A program made the position numbers and the translations under genes. Under the pieces are notes generated by a model that saw only the letters and a program-made list of their open reading frames with translations, ran no database searches and had not been told where the DNA came from. A DNA stretch of 64,000 bases from Pseudomonas sp. p1(2021b) (GTDB taxonomy: Bacteria > Pseudomonadota > Gammaproteobacteria > Pseudomonadales > Pseudomonadaceae), in contig NZ_CP083746.1 of NCBI RefSeq assembly GCF_020151015.1, positions 3,439,001 through 3,503,000 of the forward strand. The letters are read 5' to 3'. Every line of letters begins with the position of its first letter. The first letter of the stretch is position 1. Shown in pieces: positions 43,436 to 52,213 of this stretch.

Positions 43436-45664
43436 TCAATAACGCCGCGCGGCGTAACGCTTGAGCATGCTCGGTACGTCGAGGATCAACGCAATGCGAC
43501 CGTCGCCGGTGATGGTCGCACCAGACATGCCCGGGGTGCCCTGAAGCATCTTGCCCAGCGGCTTGATCACCACTTCCTCCTGCCCCACCAGCTGGTCGAC
43601 GACGAAGCCGATGCGCTGGGTGCCGACCGAGAGGATCACCACATGGCCCTCCCGTTGCTCCTCGTGCACCTGGTCCTGGACCAGCCAGCGCTTGAGGTAG
43701 AACAGCGGCAGCGCCTTGTCGCGCACGATCACCACCTCCTGACCGTCGACCACATTGGTGCGCGACAGGTCCAGGTGGAAGATCTCGTTGACGTTGACCA
43801 GCGGGAAGGCGAACGCCTGGTTGCCCAGCATCACCATCAGGGTCGGCATGATCGCCAGGGTCAGCGGCACCTTGATGACGATCTTCGAGCCCTGGCCCTT
43901 GGCCGAGAAGATATTGATCGAGCCGTTGAGCTGGGCGATCTTGGTCTTGACCACATCCATGCCCACGCCACGGCCGGACACGTCGGAGATCTCGGTCTTG
44001 GTGGAGAAGCCGGGGGCGAAGATCAGGTTGTAGCAGTCCGACTCGCTCAGGCGCTCGGCGGCGTCCTTGTCCATCAGGCCCTTTTCCACGGCCTTGGCGC
44101 GCAGTACGTTCGGGTCCATGCCCTTGCCGTCATCGGAGATCGACAACAGGATATGGTCGCCCTCCTGCTCGGCGGACAACACCACATGGCCGGTACGCGC
44201 CTTGCCGGAGGCTTCGCGCTCGTCGGGCATCTCGATACCATGGTCGACGGCATTGCGCACCAAGTGCACCAGCGGGTCGGCCAAGGCTTCGACGAGGTTC
44301 TTGTCCAGGTCGGTCTCTTCACCGACCAGCTCCAGGTTGATTTCCTTCTTGAGCTGGCGGGCCAGGTCGCGGACCAGGCGAGGGAAGCGGCCGAAGACTT
44401 TCTTGATCGGCTGCATGCGGGTCTTCATGACCGCGGTCTGCAGGTCGGCGGTGACCACGTCGAGGTTGGAGACGGCCTTGGACATGGCCTCGTCGCCGCT
44501 GTTCAGGCCCAGGCGCACCAGGCGGTTACGCACCAGCACCAGTTCGCCGACCATGTTCATGATCTCGTCCAGGCGCGCGGTATCGACCCGCACAGTGGTT
44601 TCCGCCTCGCTGGCCACAGGCTTGTCGCCAGCCGGTGCCACAGCGCGTGCCGGGGCCGCGGGCTTGGCAGCGGCTGGCTTGGCGGCTGGGGCAGGCTCGG
44701 GTTTGGCGACCGGCTTGCTATCGGCCTTCGGTGCGGCGCTGGCGGCAGCGGGCGCGACAGGCGCCTGGGTGGCCAGCGCATCGCTGGAGAACTTGCCCTT
44801 GCCGTGCAACTGGTCCAACAGGGCTTCGAATTCGTTGTCGGTGATGTGCTCGCCGCCCGCCTCGGTTGGTGCTGCCGGGGCGTCAGGTGCGGCCGCACTC
44901 GCCAGCGCATCGGCGGCGAAGGTGCCCTTGCCATGCAGTTGATCGAGCAGCGCTTCGAATTCGTCGTCGGTGATTTCGTCGGATGCCGCAGGCGCCGAGG
45001 TGCTGGTCGCCGGTGTGGCGGCCACGACTTCAGGAGAGAACTGGCCCTTGCCGTGCAGTTGGTCGAGCAACGATTCGAATTCGGCATCGGTGATCTCGTC
45101 ACCCTCGCCGCCCACGACCTCGCCTTGCATCTGCTCGGCGGCCTGGGCCTTGACCGCATCGAGGGAGTCGAGCAGCTGCTCGAATTCGCTGTCGGTGATG
45201 TCCGGCTCGACCGCCGGCGCTTCGGCCTCGGCCGCCACCGGCGCCTCGACGGCGGGCGCAGCGCTGTCGGCACCGGCAGGCTCGGCCAGGCGCGACAGCG
45301 CCGCCAGCAGCTCCGGCGTGGCCGGGGTGATGTCGCTGCGCTCGCGCACCTGGCCGAACATGCTGTTGACGGTATCCAGCGCTTCGAGGACCACGTCCAT
45401 CAGTTCCGCATCGACCCGGCGCTCACCTTTGCGCAGGATGTCGAACACGTTCTCGGCGATATGGCAGCACTCCACCAGCTCGTTGAGCTGAAGGAAACCG
45501 GCGCCCCCTTTTACAGTGTGAAAACCGCGGAAGATCGCGTTGAGCAAGTCGGCATCTTCGGGTCGGCTTTCCAGCTCGACCAGCTGCTCGGACAATTGCT
45601 CGAGGATTTCGCCGGCCTCTACCAGGAAATCCTGGAGGATTTCTTCATCGGCGCCGAAGCTCAT
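43436..45664 (-). CDS. cheA: Chemotaxis histidine kinase CheA
   Basis: A 742-residue kinase. The Hpt domain at 1-105 has His49 in the GFHTVKGGAGF motif. Residues 155-293 contain four repeats of about 20 residues related to ITDxEFExLLDQLHGKGxF, separated by Ala/Pro-rich spacers, in place of a normal globular P2 domain. Then come the dimerisation helices (LDEIMNMVGELVLVRNRLVR), the ATPase domain (HLVRNAVDHGIE, SDDGKGMD, GRGVGMDVV) and the CheW-like receptor-coupling domain. The repeats may bind CheY/CheB or array-positioning proteins. It lies between cheZ and cheB. Confidence 0.96.
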   Translation of the reverse strand: MSFGADEEILQDFLVEAGEILEQLSEQLVELESRPEDADLLNAIFRGFHTVKGGAGFLQLNELVECCHIAENVFDILRKGERRVDAELMDVVLEALDTVNSMFGQVRERSDITPATPELLAALSRLAEPAGADSAAPAVEAPVAAEAEAPAVEPDITDSEFEQLLDSLDAVKAQAAEQMQGEVVGGEGDEITDAEFESLLDQLHGKGQFSPEVVAATPATSTSAPAASDEITDDEFEALLDQLHGKGTFAADALASAAAPDAPAAPTEAGGEHITDNEFEALLDQLHGKGKFSSDALATQAPVAPAAASAAPKADSKPVAKPEPAPAAKPAAAKPAAPARAVAPAGDKPVASEAETTVRVDTARLDEIMNMVGELVLVRNRLVRLGLNSGDEAMSKAVSNLDVVTADLQTAVMKTRMQPIKKVFGRFPRLVRDLARQLKKEINLELVGEETDLDKNLVEALADPLVHLVRNAVDHGIEMPDEREASGKARTGHVVLSAEQEGDHILLSISDDGKGMDPNVLRAKAVEKGLMDKDAAERLSESDCYNLIFAPGFSTKTEISDVSGRGVGMDVVKTKIAQLNGSINIFSAKGQGSKIVIKVPLTLAIMPTLMVMLGNQAFAFPLVNVNEIFHLDLSRTNVVDGQEVVIVRDKALPLFYLKRWLVQDQVHEEQREGHVVILSVGTQRIGFVVDQLVGQEEVVIKPLGKMLQGTPGMSGATITGDGRIALILDVPSMLKRYAARRY

Positions 45665-45676
45665 TGAACGTGCTCC

Positions 45677-46465
45677 TTAAAAACCCAGGCTGGACAGCAA
45701 ATCGTCGACGTCGTCCTGACCGGACACGACATCTTCACGCTTATCGGCATGAATCTGCGGACCTTCACCCCGAGTCGGATGTTTTTCTTGATCTTTTTCA
45801 GCGCGCAGTTGCTGGTGGTCGTGTTCGATACCGGCAAAACGGTCCACTTGGCTGGCCATCAGCACCAACTTGAGCAGGTTGCTCTCCACCTCGGTGACCA
45901 GCGCGGTCACGCGCTTGATCACTTGGCCGGTCAGGTCCTGATAGTCCTGGGCCAGGAGAATGTCGTTGAGGTGACCGGCAACCTTGCGGTTACCCTCGAC
46001 GCTGTGCGTCAGGAAACTGTCGACGCGCTTGACCAGCTCGCGAAACTCAGGCGCTGCGACTTCCCGGCGCATGAAGCGCTGCCAGTCGGCGCTCAAGCTC
46101 TGGGCCTCGGCCGCCAGGTCGTTGAGCACCGGCGTGCCGGCCTCGACCAGGTCCATGGTCCGGTTGGCCGCGCCCTCGGTCAGCTTGACCACGTAGGACA
46201 GGCGCTCGGTGGCATCGGTGATCTGCGAGACTTCCTCGGCCTGCGGCATGCGCGGGTCGATCTGGAAGCTGACGATTGCACTGTGCAGCTCGCGGGTGAG
46301 CTTGCCGACTTCCTGGTACAGGCCACGGTCACGGGTCTGGTTCAGCTGGTGGATCAGCTGCACCGCCTCGCCGAACCGGCCGCGCTCGAGGCTCTCGACC
46401 AGTTCCTGGGCATGTTTCTTCAGGGTCGTCTCGAACTCCCCGAGCGATGTATTCATTTGCTCCAT
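45677..46465 (-). CDS. cheZ: CheY-P phosphatase CheZ
   Basis: A 262-residue, almost all-helical protein. A long four-helix-bundle hairpin contains the catalytic Gln region LLAQDYQDLTGQVIKRV (about 167-183). A charged flexible linker leads to the C-terminal CheY-binding helix QDDVDDLLSSLGF. It dephosphorylates the product of the cheY gene 18 bp upstream. An in-frame ATG at the fourth codon is an alternative start. Confidence 0.95.
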   Translation of the reverse strand: MEQMNTSLGEFETTLKKHAQELVESLERGRFGEAVQLIHQLNQTRDRGLYQEVGKLTRELHSAIVSFQIDPRMPQAEEVSQITDATERLSYVVKLTEGAANRTMDLVEAGTPVLNDLAAEAQSLSADWQRFMRREVAAPEFRELVKRVDSFLTHSVEGNRKVAGHLNDILLAQDYQDLTGQVIKRVTALVTEVESNLLKLVLMASQVDRFAGIEHDHQQLRAEKDQEKHPTRGEGPQIHADKREDVVSGQDDVDDLLSSLGF

Positions 46466-46483
46466 GGCGCCCCCTGACGTGAC

Positions 46484-46858
46484 TCAGCCGTTGACGCGTT
46501 CGAAGATCTTTTCGATCTTTTCCTTGAGCACCTGAGCCGTGAAAGGCTTGACCACGTAGCCGTTGACCCCAGCCTGGGCGGCTTCGATGATCTGGTCACG
46601 CTTGGCTTCAGCGGTGACCATCAGCACCGGCATGCCCTTGAGACGGTCATGGGCGCGGACCTTGCGCAGCAGGTCGATGCCGGACATGCCAGGCATGTTC
46701 CAGTCGGTCACAAGGAAGTCGTAATGGCCGTTTTCCAGCATCGGCAGCGCCGTGGTGCCGTCGTCGGCTTCTTCGGTGTTGGTGAAGCCGAGATCACGCA
46801 ACAGGTTCTTGATGATCCGCCGCATCGTCGAGAAGTCGTCAACGATGAGGATTTTCAT
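46484..46858 (-). CDS. cheY: Chemotaxis response regulator CheY
   Basis: A 124-residue single receiver domain. It has acidic pocket Asp7-Asp8, phospho-acceptor Asp52 ([11 protein letters not shown]), Thr82 and Lys104 (VVKPF). It binds FliM to change rotation and is a substrate of CheA and CheZ. ATG 46858 is the conventional start. However, a GGAGGT at about 46875-46880 is 17 bases from this ATG but only 5-6 from an in-frame TTG at 46870, which would add MNKD. Confidence 0.95.
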   Translation of the reverse strand: MKILIVDDFSTMRRIIKNLLRDLGFTNTEEADDGTTALPMLENGHYDFLVTDWNMPGMSGIDLLRKVRAHDRLKGMPVLMVTAEAKRDQIIEAAQAGVNGYVVKPFTAQVLKEKIEKIFERVNG

Positions 46859-46893
46859 GTCTTTGTTCAATTAGACCTCCAAGCAGTCTTTAA

Positions 46894-46915
46894 CGCGCCC
46901 GGCCCCCCGGGCGCG
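46894..46915 (-). terminator. GC hairpin in the fliA-cheY spacer
   Basis: CGCGCCCGG and CCGGGCGCG form a 9-bp stem with a CCCC loop between the fliA stop and cheY. TTAAAG follows on the minus strand. Possible partial terminator or mRNA-processing site. Confidence 0.45.
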
Positions 46916-46963
46916 CGTTCAATCAATTCGGTACAACGTGCAACGACTGCAGCGAACCCTGGC

Positions 46964-47704
46964 TCAACGCGCCCGCCATTCTCCCAGGCGGCTGCGCAGG
47001 CGCGCCGCGCACTGGCTATGCAACTGGCTGACGCGCGACTCGCTGACCCCAAGCACCTCACCGATTTCCTTGAGGTTCAGCTCCTCGTCGTAGTACAGCG
47101 CCAGGACCAAGCGTTCGCGTTCCGGCAGGTTGGCGATCGCTTCGGCCAGGGCGGCCTGGAAGCGCTCGTCCTCCAGGTCCCGCGCCGGCTCCAGCTGGCC
47201 GCTGGCACCATCCTCGTGCAGCCCTTCGTGCTCGCCGTCCTGCAGCAGGTCGTCGAAGCTGAACAGGCGGCTGCCCAGGGTGTCGTTCAAGATCCCGTAA
47301 TAATCATCGAGACTCAATTGGAGTTCGGCAGCAACTTCATGATCTTTAGCGTCACGACCGGTTCTGGCTTCAACGGCACGGATCGCATCGCTGACCATGC
47401 GGGTATTGCGGTGTACCGAACGCGGCGCCCAATCGCCCTTGCGCACTTCGTCGAGCATGGCGCCACGGATGCGGATACCGGCGTAGGTCTCGAAGCTGGC
47501 GCCCTTGCTGGCGTCGTACTTGTTGGCCACTTCCAGCAGGCCGATCATGCCCGCCTGGATCAGGTCCTCGACCTGCACATTGGCCGGCAGGCGTGCCAGC
47601 AGGTGATAGGCGATGCGCTTGACCAGCGGGGCATAACGCTCGACCAGTTCATACTGGGCATCGCGTGCCGCCCTGCTGTACATCTTGTAACCACTCGCAT
47701 TCAT
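46964..47704 (-). CDS. fliA: Flagellar sigma factor 28 (FliA)
   Basis: A 246-residue group 3 sigma factor for late flagellar and chemotaxis genes. Region 2 contains LVKRIAYHLLARLPANVQVEDLIQAGMIGLLEA-type sequence (here about residues 27-60), region 3 follows, and region 4 is LNLKEIGEVLGVSESRVSQL. Its ATG overlaps the fleN stop by 4 bp. Its activity is normally held back by FlgM, which is not in this window. Confidence 0.96.
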   Translation of the reverse strand: MNASGYKMYSRAARDAQYELVERYAPLVKRIAYHLLARLPANVQVEDLIQAGMIGLLEVANKYDASKGASFETYAGIRIRGAMLDEVRKGDWAPRSVHRNTRMVSDAIRAVEARTGRDAKDHEVAAELQLSLDDYYGILNDTLGSRLFSFDDLLQDGEHEGLHEDGASGQLEPARDLEDERFQAALAEAIANLPERERLVLALYYDEELNLKEIGEVLGVSESRVSQLHSQCAARLRSRLGEWRAR

Positions 47705-48534
47705 AGTACCGGCCCTGCGCTGGTAGGTTGCACCAGGCGCTCGACGAAGAACTCAAGGTGCCCGCGCGGATTGGCAGGCAGCGGCCAGCTGTCGACCTTC
47801 TGCGCGATGGCCTTGAAGGCCAGCGCACACTTGGACCGAGGGAAGGCCTCGTAGACCGCCCGCTGCTTCTGCACCGCCTTGCGCACGCATTCGTCGTAAG
47901 GCACGGCACCGACGTATTGTAGGGCGACGTCCAGGAACCGATCCGTGACCTTGGTCAACTTGGCAAACAGGTTGCGCCCCTCCTGCGGGCTCTGCGCCAT
48001 GTTGGCCAGGACGCGGAAGCGATTCATGCCGTAGTCGCGGTTGAGCAGTTTGATCAGCGCATAGGCATCGGTGATCGAAGTCGGCTCGTCGCACACCACC
48101 AGCAACACTTCCTGGGCGGCACGGACGAAACTGACCACCGAATCGCCGATGCCTGCGGCGGTGTCGATCACCAGCACATCGAGGTTGTCACCGATCTCGC
48201 TGAACGCCTGGATCAGGCCGGCATGCTGCGCTGGCGCCAGGTGCACCATGCTCTGGGTACCGGAGGCCGCAGGCACGATCCGGACACCGCCAGGCCCCTG
48301 CAGCAACACATCGCGCAGTTCGCAGCGCCCCTCGATGACATCGGCCAGGGTGCGCTTGGGCGATAGGCCCAGCAGGACGTCGACGTTCGCAAGACCGAGG
48401 TCGGCGTCCAGCAGCATGACCCGCCGCCCCAGGTCAGCCAGGGCCAGGGACAGGTTCACTGAAACGTTGGTCTTGCCGACGCCGCCTTTACCGCCGGTCA
48501 CGGCGATCACCTGTACGGGATGCATGCTACCCAT
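47701..48534 (-). CDS. fleN: Flagellar number regulator FleN (FlhG)
   Basis: A 277-residue MinD/ParA-like ATPase that limits flagellar number and antagonises FleQ. The deviant Walker A is VTGGKGGVGKTNVSVNL, with LLDADLGLANVDVLLGL and VLVIDTAAGIGDSVVSFV following. The C-terminal amphipathic helix (HLEFFVERLVQ) is the likely membrane-targeting sequence. It follows flhF by an 88-bp spacer and overlaps fliA. Confidence 0.95.
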   Translation of the reverse strand: MGSMHPVQVIAVTGGKGGVGKTNVSVNLSLALADLGRRVMLLDADLGLANVDVLLGLSPKRTLADVIEGRCELRDVLLQGPGGVRIVPAASGTQSMVHLAPAQHAGLIQAFSEIGDNLDVLVIDTAAGIGDSVVSFVRAAQEVLLVVCDEPTSITDAYALIKLLNRDYGMNRFRVLANMAQSPQEGRNLFAKLTKVTDRFLDVALQYVGAVPYDECVRKAVQKQRAVYEAFPRSKCALAFKAIAQKVDSWPLPANPRGHLEFFVERLVQPTSAGPVL

Positions 48535-48622
48535 GTTTGTTCTTTACCTTGTCTCGGGGCCCAGGCCACACACGGGGTTGGCAAGCGCCCCTTTCGTGTA
48601 GGTACTTTGCGATGTCCATTCG

Positions 48623-49933
48623 TCAACCCACACGCTTGCCGGGGTTGTGGTAGAGATCAGCGAACATGTCGGCCATTGCCTCTTCGCTGGGCTCGTCCTG
48701 CAGCTGCACACTGACCGCACGACTGACCAACTGGTGCTTGCGCGGCAAGTGCAGGTCGTCAGGAATGCGCGGCCCATCGGTCAGATAGGCCACCGGCAAT
48801 TCATGACTGATGGCAAGGCTCAGTACTTCACCGAGGCTGGCCGTTTCATCAAGCTTGGTCAGGATGCACCCGGCCAGGCCACAGCGCTTGTAGCTGTGGT
48901 ATGCGGCGGTGAGCACCTGCTTCTGGCTGGTGGTCGCCAGCACCAGGTAGTTCTTGGCGGCGATGCCGCGCCCGGCGAGGGTCTCCAGCTGCATGCGCAG
49001 GGCCGGGTCGCTGGCCTGCAGGCCGGCGGTGTCGATCAGCACCACGCGCTTGCGCAGCAGTGGCTCCAGGGCCTGGGCCAGGGATTGGCCGGGGTCGACG
49101 TAGGTCACCGGTACATTGAGAATCCTGCCCAGGGTCTTGAGCTGCTCCTGGGCACCGATGCGGAAGCTGTCCATGCTCACCAACGCCAGCTGCTGGGCGC
49201 CATACTTGAGCACGTAGCGTGCGGCGAGCTTGGCCAGGGTGGTGGTCTTGCCCATGCCGGCCGGGCCGACCATGGCGATCACCCCGCCCTCCTCGATCGG
49301 TTCCACCTCGGGCACCTGGATCATCCGCGCCAGGTGCGCCAGGACCATGCGCCAAGCCTGGCGAGGCTCTTCGATCTCGCCGGTCAGCTCGAGCACTTCG
49401 CGGGCGATGGGGCCCGACAGACCGATGCGCTGCAGGCGGCGCCAGAGGTTGGCCTGCTGCGGCTTGTTGCCCTGCAACTGGCCCCAGGCCAGGGAGCCGA
49501 GCTGCACTTCGAGCAGCTCGCGCAGGCCCGAGAGCTCCGAACGCATGGCGTCGAACAGGCGTGGGTCGACCGGTGTCGGGGCAGGCACGGCAGCCGGGGC
49601 CGGCGCATCGACATGGGGTTCGACCAACGGCTCGGACGCGGTCAGCGAGAGGCCGGCGAACAATTGCCGGTTGCCTTCGTCACCTTCGTGGCGGCTGCTC
49701 AGCTCGGCCTGTGCCGTGGCAATGCGCGACTGGGTCTTGCGCAGCTCGTCCTCGAGCTCGATGTTCGGCACCCGCGGAGCCAGGGCGGACAGCTTGTAGT
49801 CCAGCGCGGCCGTCAACTCGACACCGCCGGCGATGCGCCGGTTGCCGATGATGGCGGCGTCGGCGCCCAGCTCATCCCGGACCAGCTTCATGGCCTGACG
49901 CATATCGGCGGCGAAAAAACGCTTAACTTGCAT
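48623..49933 (-). CDS. flhF: Flagellar polar-placement GTPase FlhF
   Basis: A 436-residue SRP-type GTPase. A basic N-terminal domain begins MQVKRFFAADMRQAMKLVRD, followed by a Pro/Ala-rich linker and the N-G GTPase core with P-loop GPAGMGKTTTLAKLAARY (223-240). LALVSMDSFRIGAQEQLK, VLIDTAGLQ and LTKLDETASLGEVL complete the core. It sets the polar position of the flagellum together with FleN. It starts 11 bp after flhA. Confidence 0.96.
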   Translation of the reverse strand: MQVKRFFAADMRQAMKLVRDELGADAAIIGNRRIAGGVELTAALDYKLSALAPRVPNIELEDELRKTQSRIATAQAELSSRHEGDEGNRQLFAGLSLTASEPLVEPHVDAPAPAAVPAPTPVDPRLFDAMRSELSGLRELLEVQLGSLAWGQLQGNKPQQANLWRRLQRIGLSGPIAREVLELTGEIEEPRQAWRMVLAHLARMIQVPEVEPIEEGGVIAMVGPAGMGKTTTLAKLAARYVLKYGAQQLALVSMDSFRIGAQEQLKTLGRILNVPVTYVDPGQSLAQALEPLLRKRVVLIDTAGLQASDPALRMQLETLAGRGIAAKNYLVLATTSQKQVLTAAYHSYKRCGLAGCILTKLDETASLGEVLSLAISHELPVAYLTDGPRIPDDLHLPRKHQLVSRAVSVQLQDEPSEEAMADMFADLYHNPGKRVG

Positions 49934-49944
49934 AACCCACTACC

Positions 49945-52074
49945 TCAGCCATTGGGGCCCACGGTGGCAACGATGGTGACTTGCTTGTTGTCAGGTATTT
50001 CCTGATACGCCAGAACATGCAAATTCGGTACAGCCAGGCGGCCGAATCGCGACAGCATGGCGCGGATCGGGCCGGCGACCAGGAGGATGGCCGGCAGGCC
50101 CTGCATCTCCTGGCGCTGGGCCGCCTCGATCAACGAGCGCTGCAGCTTCTCGGCCATGCTCGGCTCCAGGAGGACACCGTCTTCCTGGCCTTGCCCGGCC
50201 CTTTGCAGACTATTGAGCAAGATCTGTTCCAACCTTGGTTCCAGGGTGATCACAGGCAGCTCCGACTCAACGCCGACAATGCTTTGCACGATGGCACGAC
50301 ACAATCCGACGCGCACTGCCGCGACCAGCGCGGCGGTATCTTGACTCTTGCCCGCATTGTTGGCGATCGCCTCGGCGATACTGCGGATGTCACGCACCGG
50401 AACCTGCTCGGACAGCAACGCCTGCAGGACCTTGAGCAAGCCCGACAAGGAAATGACACCCGGCACCAGTTCTTCAGCAAGTTTAGGCGAACCCTTGGCC
50501 AGCACCTGCAACAATTGCTGGACCTCTTCATGGCCGATCAGTTCATGGCAATGCTTCTGCAGGATCTGGTTGAGGTGGGTGGCCACCACGGTACTGGCAT
50601 CGACCACCGTGTAGCCCAGCGACTGCGCCTGGGCACGCTGGCCGACGTCGATCCATACCGCCTCCAGGCCGAACGCCGGGTCTCGTGCGGCGATGCCGTT
50701 GAGCGTCCCGAACACCTGCCCCGGGTTGATGGCCAGCTCACGGTCCGGGTAGATCTCGGCTTCGGCGAGGATCACCCCCATCAACGTCAGACGGTAGGCA
50801 CTGGGCTGCAGGTCGAGGTTGTCGCGGATGTGCACGGTGGGCATGAGGAAGCCCAGGTCCTGGGACAGCTTCTTGCGCACACCCTTGATCCGCGCCAGCA
50901 ACTGCCCACCCTGGTTGCGATCGACCAGCGGGATCAGGCGGTAGCCCACTTCCAGGCCGATCATGTCGATGGGGGTCACGTCATCCCAACCCAGTTCCTT
51001 GGTTTCCAGGGCGCGTTGCGGCGAGGGCAGCAGGTCCTGCTGGCGCTGCGCTTCTTCCTGGGCCTTGAGCTTGGCCTGCTGCTGCTTGCGCCAGACCAGG
51101 TAGGCGCCGCCAGCGGCCAACCCGCCAAGGCCGAGGAAGGCGATGTGCGGCATGCCCGGGACTAGACCCATGACGATCATCAACGCTGCCGATACAGCCA
51201 GGGCCTTGGGCGAATCGAACATCTGCCGGTTGATCAGCTTGCCCATGTCCTCGGAGCTGGAGGCACGGGTGACCATGATCGCGGCGGCGGTGGACAGCAG
51301 CAGCGACGGCAGCTGCGCCACCAAACCGTCACCGATGGTCAGCAGGGCGTACACCTTGCCGGCCTCGCCGGCGGGCATGCCATGCTGCAGCATGCCGATG
51401 AGCATGCCGCCGATGAGGTTGATGAACAGGATCAGCAGGCCAGCGATGGCGTCCCCGCGCACGAATTTGCTGGCACCGTCCATGGAGCCGTAGAACTCGG
51501 CTTCCTGGGCGACCTCGGCACGGCGGGCCTTGGCCTGGCCCTGGTCGATGAGGCCGGCGTTGAGGTCGGCATCGATGGCCATCTGCTTGCCGGGCATGGC
51601 GTCGAGGGTGAAGCGCGCGCTGACCTCGGAGATACGGCCGGCGCCCTTGGTCACCACGACGAAGTTGATGATCATCAGGATGGCGAAGACCACGGCACCG
51701 ACAACGTAGTTGCCACCGATCACCACCTCACCGAAGGCCTGGATCACCTTGCCCGCGGCCTGGTGGCCTTCGTGGCCGTGGAGCATGACCACGCGGGTGG
51801 AGGCGACGTTCAGCGCCAGGCGCAACAGCGTGGCCACCAGCAGGATGGTAGGAAACGCGGCGAAGTCCAGCGGGCGCAAGGCGTAGACGCACACCAGCAG
51901 GACCACGATCGACAGGGCGATGTTGAAGGTGAAGAAGACGTCGAGCAGGAAAGGTGGGATGGGCAACATCATCATTGCCATCATCACCAACAGCAACAGC
52001 GGCACACCGATGTTGCCCCGGCCGAGGCCGGCCAGGTTGTTTCGGGCGCTGTTGATGAGCTGGGTGCGATCCAC
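49945..52074 (-). CDS. flhA: Flagellar export gate protein FlhA
   Basis: A 709-residue core component of the flagellar type III export gate. The N-terminal half has eight membrane helices with the conserved FHIPEP-type cytoplasmic loop (GAGRISEVSARFTLDAMPGK then MDGASKFVRGDAIAGLLI). The C-terminal half is the cytoplasmic nonamer-ring domain. GTG 52074 with GAGGA upstream gives the family start (V/M)DRTQLINSARNNLAG; a more upstream ATG was rejected. An RpoN-like promoter lies 57-72 bp upstream. Confidence 0.95.
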   Translation of the reverse strand: MDRTQLINSARNNLAGLGRGNIGVPLLLLVMMAMMMLPIPPFLLDVFFTFNIALSIVVLLVCVYALRPLDFAAFPTILLVATLLRLALNVASTRVVMLHGHEGHQAAGKVIQAFGEVVIGGNYVVGAVVFAILMIINFVVVTKGAGRISEVSARFTLDAMPGKQMAIDADLNAGLIDQGQAKARRAEVAQEAEFYGSMDGASKFVRGDAIAGLLILFINLIGGMLIGMLQHGMPAGEAGKVYALLTIGDGLVAQLPSLLLSTAAAIMVTRASSSEDMGKLINRQMFDSPKALAVSAALMIVMGLVPGMPHIAFLGLGGLAAGGAYLVWRKQQQAKLKAQEEAQRQQDLLPSPQRALETKELGWDDVTPIDMIGLEVGYRLIPLVDRNQGGQLLARIKGVRKKLSQDLGFLMPTVHIRDNLDLQPSAYRLTLMGVILAEAEIYPDRELAINPGQVFGTLNGIAARDPAFGLEAVWIDVGQRAQAQSLGYTVVDASTVVATHLNQILQKHCHELIGHEEVQQLLQVLAKGSPKLAEELVPGVISLSGLLKVLQALLSEQVPVRDIRSIAEAIANNAGKSQDTAALVAAVRVGLCRAIVQSIVGVESELPVITLEPRLEQILLNSLQRAGQGQEDGVLLEPSMAEKLQRSLIEAAQRQEMQGLPAILLVAGPIRAMLSRFGRLAVPNLHVLAYQEIPDNKQVTIVATVGPNG

Positions 52075-52130
52075 CGGGAGTCCTCTATGAAGCAAAACTT
52101 TGACGCGATTGGGCGGTTTGGCGGTGGCTT

Positions 52131-52146
52131 TGCAAGAAGCTTTCCA
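52131..52146 (-). promoter_or_regulatory. RpoN (-24/-12) promoter candidate for flhA
   Basis: On the minus strand the sequence reads TGGAAAGCTTCTTGCA, with GG-N10-GC spacing and a perfect TTGC -12 element, but TGGAAA instead of TGGCAC at -24. It lies about 57 bp before the flhA start. Confidence 0.5.
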
Positions 52147-52172
52147 ACTTTGGGTTTAAGACGGCAGGGTTT

Positions 52173-52213
52173 GTCTTGAGGTAGGCGGCGCCTGTGAAGG
52201 TCAGAGCCGCCTC
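52173..52213. repeat. Short relative of the fliJ-hsbA hairpin element
   Basis: GTCTTGAGGTAGGCGGCG matches the left arm of the 61626-61705 element at 16 of 18 bases. Its right side closes as GCCGCCTC. It lies in the flhB-flhA spacer and reaches the end of the flhB stop codon. Confidence 0.55.

Noticed and set aside
42281..45667. 1128-residue plus-strand open frame
   Set aside because: It lies opposite cheB and cheA, both fully recognisable. Its His/Arg/Gln-rich sequence mirrors their codon bias.
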